A DNA stretch of 5,291 nt. Origin: SIG565 sp045601525. GTDB lineage: Bacteria; Bacillota; Clostridia; Oscillospirales; Acutalibacteraceae. Below, piece after piece: positions 1 to 5,291 of the stretch (the first letter of the stretch is position 1; each line of letters begins with the position of its first letter). The notes under the pieces were generated by a model, which saw only the letters and a program-made list of their open reading frames with translations, did no database searches and was not told the origin of the DNA. The stretch is taken from contig JAZRZR010000008.1 of the NCBI GenBank assembly GCA_045601525.1, positions 1 through 5,291 of the forward strand. The letters run 5' to 3'. Made by a program: the position numbers and the translations under genes.

Positions 1-976
1 CAGTGTTAGATACTTAGTCCGCGAGGGTTGCAAAAATGTATGGGCAAATCGCCTTATGACCATTGCTTCTATCGGTGTTTTGGTCGCATGTATGGTGCTT
101 ATGGGCTTGGCAGTTCTTATTTCCTTTAATGTTGATAAGGCGCTCGGCTCACTTGAACAACAAAATGTTGTTATGGTGTATTTTAACGATAAGAATTCAG
201 TTGTTTATGCTGATAAAGACCCCATTCCTCTTAACGAAGTAAAGGATGAAGATTACCTTATTCATAACGAAGATGAGGCAAAAGCGGTTTGCAAGGAAAT
301 AGAAAAAATCGATAATGTTGCTAAGGTTGAATTTATATCTAAAGATGATGCATTATCGGCCGTAAAGGGCACAATGCTTGATGGTAAGCAACAGTATTTT
401 GAATTTTTAGATGAAGAGAACGGGAACCCACTTTCTGACGGTGCTAAGGTTACCTTAGCAAGTATGGAAAATTTCCGTGAAACTGTTGAAAAGATAAGCA
501 AAGTAAAGGGTATTGATGCAATACAGTCACAGTCAGACCTTGCTGATACAATCAATGCAATCAAGCATGGCGTTTTGGTTGCAGGTATTTGGATTATTTC
601 AATACTTATGATAATTTCTCTCGTAATTGTTTCTAATACAATTCGTGTTACTATGTATACCCGTAAGCTTCAAATAAGCATTATGAAGGCGGTTGGCGCT
701 ACCGATGCTTTTGTTAGAATTCCTTTTGTCGTTGAGGGTATTTTGATTGGTATTATATCCGCAATCTTTTCGGAAGGATTGGTTTTTGCCTGCTACCGAA
801 TTGCAACCGAGACAATTAGCAAAACCTTCGGAACAGCAGTTGTTCCATTTGGGGATGCGGCGTGGTTGCTCTTGGCGATATTTGTTTTAATCGGTATAAT
901 TACAGGTATTTTCAGTAGCGTGGTTATGATAAGCAAGTATCTACGCAAAGAGGGAAGCGAATTTTCAGCAATTTAG
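1..976 (+). CDS. ftsX: Cell division protein FtsX (ABC transporter permease-like), 5' end missing
   Basis: FtsX is the membrane subunit of FtsEX. It couples ATP hydrolysis by cytoplasmic FtsE to control of extracellular peptidoglycan hydrolases. The reading frame is open from the left edge (first full codon at 2), so the ATG at 56 is internal. The 18 codons before it encode the conserved cytoplasmic lead-in (RYLVREG...NVWANRLM), and the true start lies left of the window. There are 324 visible residues. Visible layout: TM1 about 20-43; a large extracellular loop about 44-190, which is acidic and carries the family-like VEFISKDDAL segment; TM2 about 191-213; the hallmark MKAVGA at about 228-233; TM3 about 241-265; TM4 about 287-312; and a short charged tail. 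The protein is somewhat longer than B. subtilis FtsX (about 296 aa); the extra length appears to be in the N-terminal part of the loop. It is followed 9 nt later by its probable hydrolase partner. The family call is secure; the operon partnership is inferred. Confidence 0.95.
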   Translation, partial: SVRYLVREGCKNVWANRLMTIASIGVLVACMVLMGLAVLISFNVDKALGSLEQQNVVMVYFNDKNSVVYADKDPIPLNEVKDEDYLIHNEDEAKAVCKEIEKIDNVAKVEFISKDDALSAVKGTMLDGKQQYFEFLDEENGNPLSDGAKVTLASMENFRETVEKISKVKGIDAIQSQSDLADTINAIKHGVLVAGIWIISILMIISLVIVSNTIRVTMYTRKLQISIMKAVGATDAFVRIPFVVEGILIGIISAIFSEGLVFACYRIATETISKTFGTAVVPFGDAAWLLLAIFVLIGIITGIFSSVVMISKYLRKEGSEFSAI

Positions 977-980
977 GAGG
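975..980 (+). promoter_or_regulatory. Ribosome binding site of the M23 gene, overlapping the ftsX stop codon
   Basis: AGGAGG overlaps the last two bases of the ftsX TAG stop (974-976) and lies 5 nt before the ATG at 986. It is a full-strength Shine-Dalgarno sequence. Its position suggests that ribosomes finishing ftsX feed directly into the hydrolase gene. Confidence 0.9.
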
Positions 981-985
981 AAGTT

Positions 986-2242
986 ATGAAATTTACAATT
1001 AAAAGAATTTTATCATTGCTTTTAGTTGTTGCTTTATTTGTTACAATGATGTCGGTTTCCTTTGTTGCAACTGCAAGCGAGGAAGACGATGTTCGAAGTG
1101 AGATTTCTAAGCTTGAACAAGAGTCTCAAAGACTTGAGGCGGAGTTAGCCCAGCTTAAAAAGAATAAGGCTGATCAAATTGCTATAAGAAACACTCTTGA
1201 ATCTCAAATTTCAAATCTTCAAAAAGAAATTAACACATACACATCGGCAATTTTGCAGTGTAAACAAGAAATTGAAGAAAGCCTTAAGAAGATAGAAGAA
1301 GCTGAAGCGAAGATAGTTGATACTAAGGAAACCTTCAAAAAGCGCATACGTTCGATGCATATGAGCAACACCGATAACAATGTTCAGCTTTTGCTTGGTG
1401 CTCAATCTTTTTCTGATTTTTTAACCATTGCTCAGCTTACAAAATCAATGACTAATCAGGACCAAATTGTTATAAATAAAATTATAGAAACAGTTAATTT
1501 TATCGAGCAAGAGGTTTTAGAAAACAAGGCACGTGCTGAAGAGCTTGGGAAATCTATGGCAGCCTTAGAGGCCAAAAAAGCCACTCTTGCTGTTAAGGAA
1601 GCAGAGGTTAATAAAATTATTTCGCAAATCAACAGCGACCAAAATAGAGTTGATAACGCAAACGATAGCATCGAACAACAAATAAGAGATAAGGAAAACT
1701 ATCTTAATTATTTGCTTGGCGGCGGAACCACCTATACAGGTCCGTTTGATGGAACATTTTTGTGGCCTGTTCCCGGATTCAGCAGAATTTCAGCGTATTG
1801 GCAAAGTAATGACTCGGTGCATAAAGGCGACCATAAGGGTATTGATATAGCAGGTCCTTATGGCAATAATGCTGCTATTTCTGGTGCTAATGTAGTAGCA
1901 TCGGCCTCGGGTAACGTTGCGAGACTTCATAATAGCTGCTCGCATAATTACGGCAAGAGCAAATCTTGCGGTTGTGGCGGCGGTTATGGAAATAATATCC
2001 GTATTGACCACGGTAAATATAATGGTAAATATTATTTAACCATTTATGCCCACCTAAAAAGCGTTGCAAGCGGTATGTATGTAGGCAAGTATGTATCTCG
2101 CAATCAGGTTGTGGGATATGTAGGAAGCACCGGCTGGTCAACAGGCTATCATTTGCATTTCGGCATCGCCGAATCTGCTAATACAACTTTTGATAACAGC
2201 GATTGGAGAAATCCGTTTAACTACAAAATTGTATATAAATAA
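986..2242 (+). CDS. Secreted coiled-coil murein endopeptidase, M23/LytM family (EnvC-like architecture)
   Basis: The 418-aa product is a probable peptidoglycan cross-link endopeptidase acting outside the membrane. Residues 1-30 form a signal peptide: a basic N-terminus, a hydrophobic core, then A-T-A before Ser31 as a likely signal peptidase I site. Residues about 33-120 and 160-243 are heptad-rich coiled coils separated by a short segment (about 121-159, with LLLGAQSFSDFL), as in EnvC and PcsB-type FtsX partners. A Gly/Thr linker leads to the M23 domain at about 255-412. The zinc ligands are present: H283 and D287 (HKGID) and H391 (HLHF). The catalytic histidines H356 (YAHL) and H389 are also present, so the domain should be active, unlike the degenerate LytM domain of E. 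coli EnvC. A Cys/Gly-rich loop (about 314-336; C318, C328, C330) interrupts the domain core. The gene sits directly behind ftsX, so FtsEX control is likely. The exact bond cleaved cannot be read from the sequence. Confidence 0.93.
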   Translation: MKFTIKRILSLLLVVALFVTMMSVSFVATASEEDDVRSEISKLEQESQRLEAELAQLKKNKADQIAIRNTLESQISNLQKEINTYTSAILQCKQEIEESLKKIEEAEAKIVDTKETFKKRIRSMHMSNTDNNVQLLLGAQSFSDFLTIAQLTKSMTNQDQIVINKIIETVNFIEQEVLENKARAEELGKSMAALEAKKATLAVKEAEVNKIISQINSDQNRVDNANDSIEQQIRDKENYLNYLLGGGTTYTGPFDGTFLWPVPGFSRISAYWQSNDSVHKGDHKGIDIAGPYGNNAAISGANVVASASGNVARLHNSCSHNYGKSKSCGCGGGYGNNIRIDHGKYNGKYYLTIYAHLKSVASGMYVGKYVSRNQVVGYVGSTGWSTGYHLHFGIAESANTTFDNSDWRNPFNYKIVYK

Positions 2243-2724
2243 TGAATAAGAAGCTTAGAATAGTATTTTTAGTTTTAACCGTTGCTGTGATGATTTTGAT
2301 ATTTCTTTTTTCAACACAAAATTCTGCTGATTCAAGCAAGCAAAGTGGCACGGTAACCGAATTTATTGTTAAAATTTTTATACCTGATTTCGAATCTCTT
2401 TTATTATCGCAAAAAGAGGCTTTGATTTTGAAGTATCAGGGTATAATACGCACTTTGGCCCACGCAACAATTTTTGCCGCGTTGGGCTTTTGTGCAGGTG
2501 GTTTTTCAAACACATTAAGCATTAAAAAAAGAACGGCAATACTTTTTACAGCGCTATTTTGTGTTCTTTATGCTTTTAGTGATGAAATCCATCAAATTTT
2601 TTCACCCGGTAGGGCGTTTCAAATAATTGATATTTTAGTCGATACGGCGGGCTCGCTTTTTGGCATTGGCGCTATAATGATTATTATGAAAAGGAAGGAT
2701 ATGAATTATGAAAAACACTTCTAA
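2242..2724 (+). CDS. VanZ-family integral membrane protein
   Basis: The 160-aa product has four hydrophobic segments (about 7-24, 72-88, 97-112 and 128-149) and the VanZ-family signature residues. These are FSTQ near the N-terminus (23-26), R70 with A73-H74, SDEIHQ at 113-118, PGR at 122-124, and D130 and D134 in the last helix. The family is named after the accessory protein of the glycopeptide-resistance cluster, but most clostridial members are not linked to vancomycin resistance. Their biochemical role is unsettled and probably envelope-related. No van genes are nearby, so a resistance role should not be assumed. The start is fixed by an in-frame stop at 2236-2238. The ATG shares one base with the preceding stop (TAATG), and there is no Shine-Dalgarno sequence upstream, so translation probably depends on re-initiation after the M23 gene. 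The 3' end overlaps the next gene by 17 nt. Confidence 0.9.
   Translation: MNKKLRIVFLVLTVAVMILIFLFSTQNSADSSKQSGTVTEFIVKIFIPDFESLLLSQKEALILKYQGIIRTLAHATIFAALGFCAGGFSNTLSIKKRTAILFTALFCVLYAFSDEIHQIFSPGRAFQIIDILVDTAGSLFGIGAIMIIMKRKDMNYEKHF
2690..2698 (+). promoter_or_regulatory. Ribosome binding site of the AI-2E gene, inside the VanZ coding region
   Basis: AAAGGAAGG lies about 9 nt before the ATG at 2708. It favours that start over the nearby ATG at 2701, which is in the VanZ frame and is simply an internal Met codon there. Confidence 0.7.
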
Positions 2725-3952
2725 TAATGAAAACAAGTCTTTGTTTTTCAAATTTTCGGCCTCGGCTTTTGGCGTTGTGTTAGCCATAGCGCTTGTTTTA
2801 TTGTTGATTTTCAAATTCCCGATGGTTTCCGACTTTTTTAGTAATATTCTTACGGTTTTACAGCCGATAATAGTAGGCTTGTTTATTGCTTATATTTTAA
2901 GTCCTATGTGTTCATGGTATAGCCGTGGCGTAGAAAAGTTTTTAACCAAGCATTCGAAAAAGAAAAAAGACTTTTCAAAATTGGCAAAATATTCAGGTGT
3001 TACACTGTCGTTAATTTCCTTTGTGCTTATTTTGTTTTTCCTAGTGTATTTGATTATCCCTTCCTTTGTGAAAAGCATTTCGGTTTTCTTAAACGACCTG
3101 CCTGCTCAATGGAATAAGGTTACCGCGTGGTATGAGGATATAACTAACGATGGCGGTTGGCTTAAGGGTGCATACGATTCCTTGCCGGAAAATCTAAAGG
3201 TTTCGGTTTTTGATAAAATCAGTATTCAAACCTTCATCGATTTTGTGCAAGGAAACCTTGGAAATATTCTTACGGGAATATATAGTGGTGTAGTTAATGT
3301 TGTAACATTTGTCGTTAATTTTGTTATCGGTATAATTGTTGCGGCTTATGCGCTTTCAAATAAGGATAAATTCAAATTTCAAACCAAAAAAATTCTCTTT
3401 GCATCATTTTCAAAAGGTAAATTTGATTTCATAGTTGATGTCATAAAGAAGGGCAACGAAATCTTTATAAACTTTATTAACGGTAAACTTATTAGTGCGG
3501 CGATTGTCGGTGTGGTATGCTTTATCGGCGTAACTTTGTTAAAACTTCCGTACCCCATGCTTATAACCGTAATTATTGCGGTTACCGATTTAATTCCTAT
3601 TTTCGGACCCTACATCGGTGCAATTCCTTGTGCAGTTTTAATTTTGCTGTCAAGTCCCATAAAGTGTATTTATTTTGTTATCTTTATAATAATTCTTCAA
3701 CTTGTTGAGGGTAATATTATTGCACCTAAGATTTTGGGCGATTCAACAGGCCTTTCGGCATTTTGGGTTATCTTTGCAATTCTTGTAGGCGGTGGCTTGT
3801 TCGGCTTTGGCGGAATTCTCTTAGGTGTTCCTACATTTGCGGTTATTTACTATATCTTCAAACGGATTATCGACCTTAAAGTTGAAGCCAAAAAACAAAT
3901 TAAAACCGATTTTGAGGGTGAAAAGACAAATGAACAAGAAATTATTGCTTAA
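2708..3952 (+). CDS. AI-2E family transporter-like membrane protein (YtvI/PerM/YdiK group)
   Basis: The 414-aa product is a polytopic membrane protein. Predicted segments: TM1 about 17-36, TM2 about 45-66, TM3 about 97-119, a soluble region about 120-190, TM4 about 195-216, TM5 about 260-279, TM6 about 283-312, TM7 about 319-334, and a long hydrophobic stretch about 351-385. Family marks are clear: INGKLISA at about 257-264, DLIPIFGPYIGAIP at 294-307, EGNIIAPKILGDSTGL at 334-349, and the glycine-rich GGGLFGFGGILLGVP at 361-375. The family was named for autoinducer-2 export in E. coli, but members vary. Some act as ion or sodium/proton antiporters, and B. subtilis YtvI is tied to sporulation by annotation, so the substrate is unknown here. 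The C-terminal tail is charged and cytoplasmic. The gene overlaps the VanZ gene by 17 nt and the downstream coiled-coil gene by 23 nt, placing it firmly inside the operon. Confidence 0.92.
   Translation: MKNTSNNENKSLFFKFSASAFGVVLAIALVLLLIFKFPMVSDFFSNILTVLQPIIVGLFIAYILSPMCSWYSRGVEKFLTKHSKKKKDFSKLAKYSGVTLSLISFVLILFFLVYLIIPSFVKSISVFLNDLPAQWNKVTAWYEDITNDGGWLKGAYDSLPENLKVSVFDKISIQTFIDFVQGNLGNILTGIYSGVVNVVTFVVNFVIGIIVAAYALSNKDKFKFQTKKILFASFSKGKFDFIVDVIKKGNEIFINFINGKLISAAIVGVVCFIGVTLLKLPYPMLITVIIAVTDLIPIFGPYIGAIPCAVLILLSSPIKCIYFVIFIIILQLVEGNIIAPKILGDSTGLSAFWVIFAILVGGGLFGFGGILLGVPTFAVIYYIFKRIIDLKVEAKKQIKTDFEGEKTNEQEIIA
3914..3920 (+). promoter_or_regulatory. Ribosome binding site that decides the start of the coiled-coil gene
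   Basis: GAGGGTG lies 9 nt before the ATG at 3930, inside the 3' end of the AI-2E gene. An in-frame ATG at 3825 would add 35 residues that are only an out-of-frame reading of the AI-2E C-terminus, so 3930 is the better start. Confidence 0.75.
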
Positions 3953-4445
3953 TCAAAATAGGGAACTTTTTGATAAATTGCAACTTTCGAATTTGAATTG
4001 TAAGCGTCTTCGTGAAGAAAACCAAATGCTCAATGAAAAATTGCTTATTCTCACCAATAAGATAAATGAGCTTGAAAATCAATGGTTCAATCAAAATGAG
4101 GTTACATCCCCAAAAGAAACACTTGAAGCGGCACCACAAGAAATTGAAGAGACCGATGAAGAGGTTTTTGAAGAAGAGATTGCTCTTTCAAATGAAATAG
4201 AATATGGCTCAAAAATCATTGGAGAAATCGTTATGAATGCGGCAATGTCCAGTAACCGTCTTGGAGAAATGGGCAAAACTAATACCAAGGAATTGCTTAA
4301 TCTTATTTTAGGCAGAACTGAGGTTGCTAAGGCCGAAATATTAAATATCGTTTCATCTAATATGAGCTTTGCAGGCAAGGTTCAATCAATTGATTCGGTA
4401 GCAAATGAGGCAAATGAATATTTTCAAAGTGTTTTAGAACAGTAG
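3930..4445 (+). CDS. Hypothetical coiled-coil protein with acidic linker, last gene of the ftsX operon
   Basis: I do not recognise this 171-aa protein. It has no signal peptide or membrane segment, so it is presumably cytoplasmic. Three parts are visible. Residues about 4-52 form a Leu-rich coiled coil (leucines at 14, 17, 19, 22, 27, 34, 38, 41 and 48, charged residues between). Residues about 63-90 are a strongly acidic linker rich in Glu. Residues about 92-171 form a helical C-terminal module that begins GSKIIGEIVMNAA and ends in an amphipathic stretch. The IGEIxxxA pattern after a coiled coil is loosely like the C-terminal half of DivIVA/GpsB-type proteins, but the typical DivIVA N-terminal membrane-binding motif is not evident, so this is only a hint. 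The gene overlaps the AI-2E gene by 23 nt and ends 3 nt before the terminator, which makes it a true operon member. Function unknown; a scaffold or envelope-associated role is an inference from context. Confidence 0.85.
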   Translation: MNKKLLLNQNRELFDKLQLSNLNCKRLREENQMLNEKLLILTNKINELENQWFNQNEVTSPKETLEAAPQEIEETDEEVFEEEIALSNEIEYGSKIIGEIVMNAAMSSNRLGEMGKTNTKELLNLILGRTEVAKAEILNIVSSNMSFAGKVQSIDSVANEANEYFQSVLEQ

Positions 4446-4448
4446 ACA

Positions 4449-4511
4449 AAAATCGCAGTTTGAAACACCTACGCAATGTGAGGTGTGGAACAAACTGCGA
4501 TTTTCTTTTTT
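4449..4511 (+). terminator. Two-tier rho-independent terminator of the ftsX operon
   Basis: A perfect 14-bp outer stem pairs 4449-4462 with 4491-4504 (AAAATCGCAGTTTG with its exact reverse complement). A second 6-bp stem sits inside it (ACACCT at 4465-4470 with AGGTGT at 4481-4486), separated by a small asymmetric internal loop (AA against GGAA) and capped by a 10-nt loop. The U tract follows at 4501-4511, broken by a single C. It starts 3 nt after the stop of the coiled-coil gene and separates the operon from sigG. The reverse strand has only a short T run, so any bidirectional action would be weak. Confidence 0.93.
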
Positions 4512-4516
4512 ATAAG

Positions 4517-4546
4517 GTTTAATTTGTATTACTTTCGGCAATAATT
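4517..4546 (+). promoter_or_regulatory. Sigma-F-type (forespore) promoter of sigG
   Basis: GTTTA at 4517-4521 fits the sigma-F -35 consensus GYWTA exactly. After a spacer of exactly 15 nt (4522-4536) comes GGCAATAATT at 4537-4546, which matches the -10 consensus GGNNANAHTR at every specified position except the last. Transcription would start near 4551-4553, giving a leader of about 18 nt that contains the ribosome binding site. This fits the known dependence of sigG on sigma-F in B. subtilis; autoregulation by sigma-G at the same site is possible. I saw no convincing sigma-A promoter in this gap. Confidence 0.75.
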
Positions 4547-4556
4547 TTATTGTAAC

Positions 4557-4563
4557 GGAGGTG
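4557..4563 (+). promoter_or_regulatory. Ribosome binding site supporting the TTG start of sigG
   Basis: GGAGGTG is a near-ideal Shine-Dalgarno sequence 6 nt before TTG at 4570. An in-frame TAG at 4564-4566 rules out any earlier start. Confidence 0.9.
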
Positions 4564-4569
4564 TAGGCC

Positions 4570-5291
4570 TTGTATAAATCAAAGGTTGAAATTTGCGGAG
4601 TTGATACATCAAAACTACCCGTAATGAAGGAAAAAGAAAAAGAGGAACTAATAGCGAAGGTAAAGAAGGGGAACACTGCTGCAAGAGATGCGCTTATAAA
4701 CGGTAATTTGCGCCTTGTTTTGAGCGTGATTCAGCGTTTTTCTGCTAGAGGAGAAAATCCTGATGACCTTTTTCAAGTGGGTTGTATCGGTCTTATTAAG
4801 GCCATTGATAATTTTGATTTAGGGCATGGAGTGCGATTTTCCACTTATGCCGTTCCAATGATTATCGGTGAAATTCGCCGATATTTAAGGGATAATAATG
4901 CTGTAAGGGTTAGCCGTTCCATAAAGGATACTGCATATAAGGCAATGCAGGTGAAGGAGAATTTAATAGCCGAACTTGGAAGGGAGCCTACAGTGAATGA
5001 AATTGCCGAGAAAATGGGGATACCCAAAAGCGAGGTTGTTATTGCTCTTGAAAGCGTTGTTGAGCCATTATCGCTTTATGAACCAATATATTCTGATGGT
5101 GGGGACACAATATATGTTCTTGACCAGGTTGGCGATAAAAACGATGATAAAAACTGGTTGGATGAAATGGCGCTCAAGGAGGCTATTAAAAATTTAAGTG
5201 AGCGAGAAAAGAAAATTTTGAATTTAAGATTTATGGTAGGGAAAACGCAAATGGAGGTTTCAGAAGAAATCGGTATTTCGCAAGCGCAGGT
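4570..5291 (+). CDS. sigG: RNA polymerase sporulation sigma factor SigG, 3' end missing
   Basis: SigG is the late forespore sigma factor that directs RNA polymerase to genes for spore maturation, DNA protection and germination. There are 240 visible codons, against about 260 aa in B. subtilis, so roughly 20 C-terminal residues are off the window. The start is TTG: the product then begins at the SigG-specific N-terminus KVEICGVDTSKLP (residues 5-17), which a start at Met19 (position 4624) would delete. Region 2 contains NGNLRLVLSVIQRF (44-57), DDLFQVGCIG (65-74) and FSTYAVPMIIGEIRRYLRDN (90-109). Region 3 follows (about 113-190). Region 4 starts near 203, with the helix-turn-helix TQMEVSEEIGISQAQ at 226-240. 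Asn44 corresponds to B. subtilis SigG Asn45, the residue linked to inhibition by the anti-sigma factor Gin/CsfB; sigma-F has Glu there, so this supports SigG over SigF. It has its own promoter behind a terminator and is independent of the operon to its left. Confidence 0.96.
   Translation, partial: MYKSKVEICGVDTSKLPVMKEKEKEELIAKVKKGNTAARDALINGNLRLVLSVIQRFSARGENPDDLFQVGCIGLIKAIDNFDLGHGVRFSTYAVPMIIGEIRRYLRDNNAVRVSRSIKDTAYKAMQVKENLIAELGREPTVNEIAEKMGIPKSEVVIALESVVEPLSLYEPIYSDGGDTIYVLDQVGDKNDDKNWLDEMALKEAIKNLSEREKKILNLRFMVGKTQMEVSEEIGISQAQ

Noticed and set aside
56..976. ATG at 56 as the start of ftsX
   Set aside because: The frame stays open to the left edge and the 18 upstream codons encode the conserved FtsX lead-in, so the gene starts outside the window.
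2012..2032. Direct repeat of GGTAAATAT at 2012-2020 and 2024-2032
   Set aside because: It encodes the GKYNGKYY turn in the M23 domain and is a coding coincidence, not a regulatory repeat.
1211..2141. Minus-strand open frames of 64-84 codons across the M23 gene
   Set aside because: They lie opposite a clear coding region, lack ribosome binding sites, and their translations look like no known protein.
2242..2724. VanZ gene as a glycopeptide-resistance determinant
   Set aside because: Only the family fold is shown; there are no vanA/vanH/vanX-type genes nearby and the family is widespread in non-resistant Clostridia.
3517..3708. 63-codon plus-strand open frame inside the AI-2E gene
   Set aside because: Out-of-frame shadow; the AI-2E frame carries all the family motifs here.
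3825..3929. Upstream ATG extending the coiled-coil protein by 35 residues
   Set aside because: No ribosome binding site, and the extension only re-reads the AI-2E coding sequence in another frame; ATG 3930 has a good site.
2708..3952. AI-2E gene as evidence for autoinducer-2 quorum sensing
   Set aside because: The family name is historical and members have varied functions; no luxS or lsr gene is visible.
4091..4378. 95-codon minus-strand open frame opposite the coiled-coil gene
   Set aside because: Ser/Ile-rich antisense shadow of the Glu-rich plus-strand gene, with no sign of its own expression.
4524..4552. Possible sigma-A promoter before sigG (TTGTAT as -35)
   Set aside because: No good TATAAT-like -10 at 16-18 nt; the sigma-F match is much better.

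Overview
The window comes from a low-GC, endospore-forming member of the Firmicutes, most likely the class Clostridia. The basis is AT-rich coding sequence, strong purine-rich ribosome binding sites, short or negative intergenic gaps, and an unmistakable forespore sigma factor (SigG) at the right edge. I cannot assign a genus.

Layout: all genes are on the + strand. A tight five-gene run fills positions 1-4445: ftsX (5' end missing), a secreted coiled-coil/M23 murein hydrolase, a VanZ-family membrane protein, an AI-2E-family membrane protein, and an unrecognised 171-residue coiled-coil protein. The junctions are a 9-nt gap, a 1-nt TAATG overlap, a 17-nt overlap and a 23-nt overlap, so the run looks like one translationally coupled operon. 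It ends in a strong two-tier hairpin terminator that begins 3 nt after the last stop codon. Right after the terminator is a near-perfect match to a sigma-F promoter, a strong ribosome binding site, and sigG starting at TTG. sigG runs off the right edge about 20 residues before its expected end.

How the genes may work together: FtsX, with the ATPase FtsE (presumably encoded just to the left), is the transmembrane switch that controls peptidoglycan hydrolases during division or elongation. The next gene is a classic FtsEX-type partner, with a signal peptide, a long coiled coil and a C-terminal LytM domain. Unlike E. coli EnvC, its zinc ligands and catalytic histidines are intact, so it is probably an active endopeptidase. 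The VanZ and AI-2E proteins and the coiled-coil protein have no proven role in this pathway; their co-transcription suggests envelope functions. SigG is a separate unit driven by forespore-specific transcription.

The most interesting points are the composition of the ftsX operon with its unknown coiled-coil protein, the Cys/Gly-rich insert in the M23 domain, the readable sigma-F promoter, and sigG lying outside its usual spoIIGA-sigE-sigG neighbourhood. I saw no mobile elements, CRISPR arrays or RNA genes. The only intergenic gap longer than 10 nt is 4446-4569, which holds the terminator, promoter and ribosome binding site.
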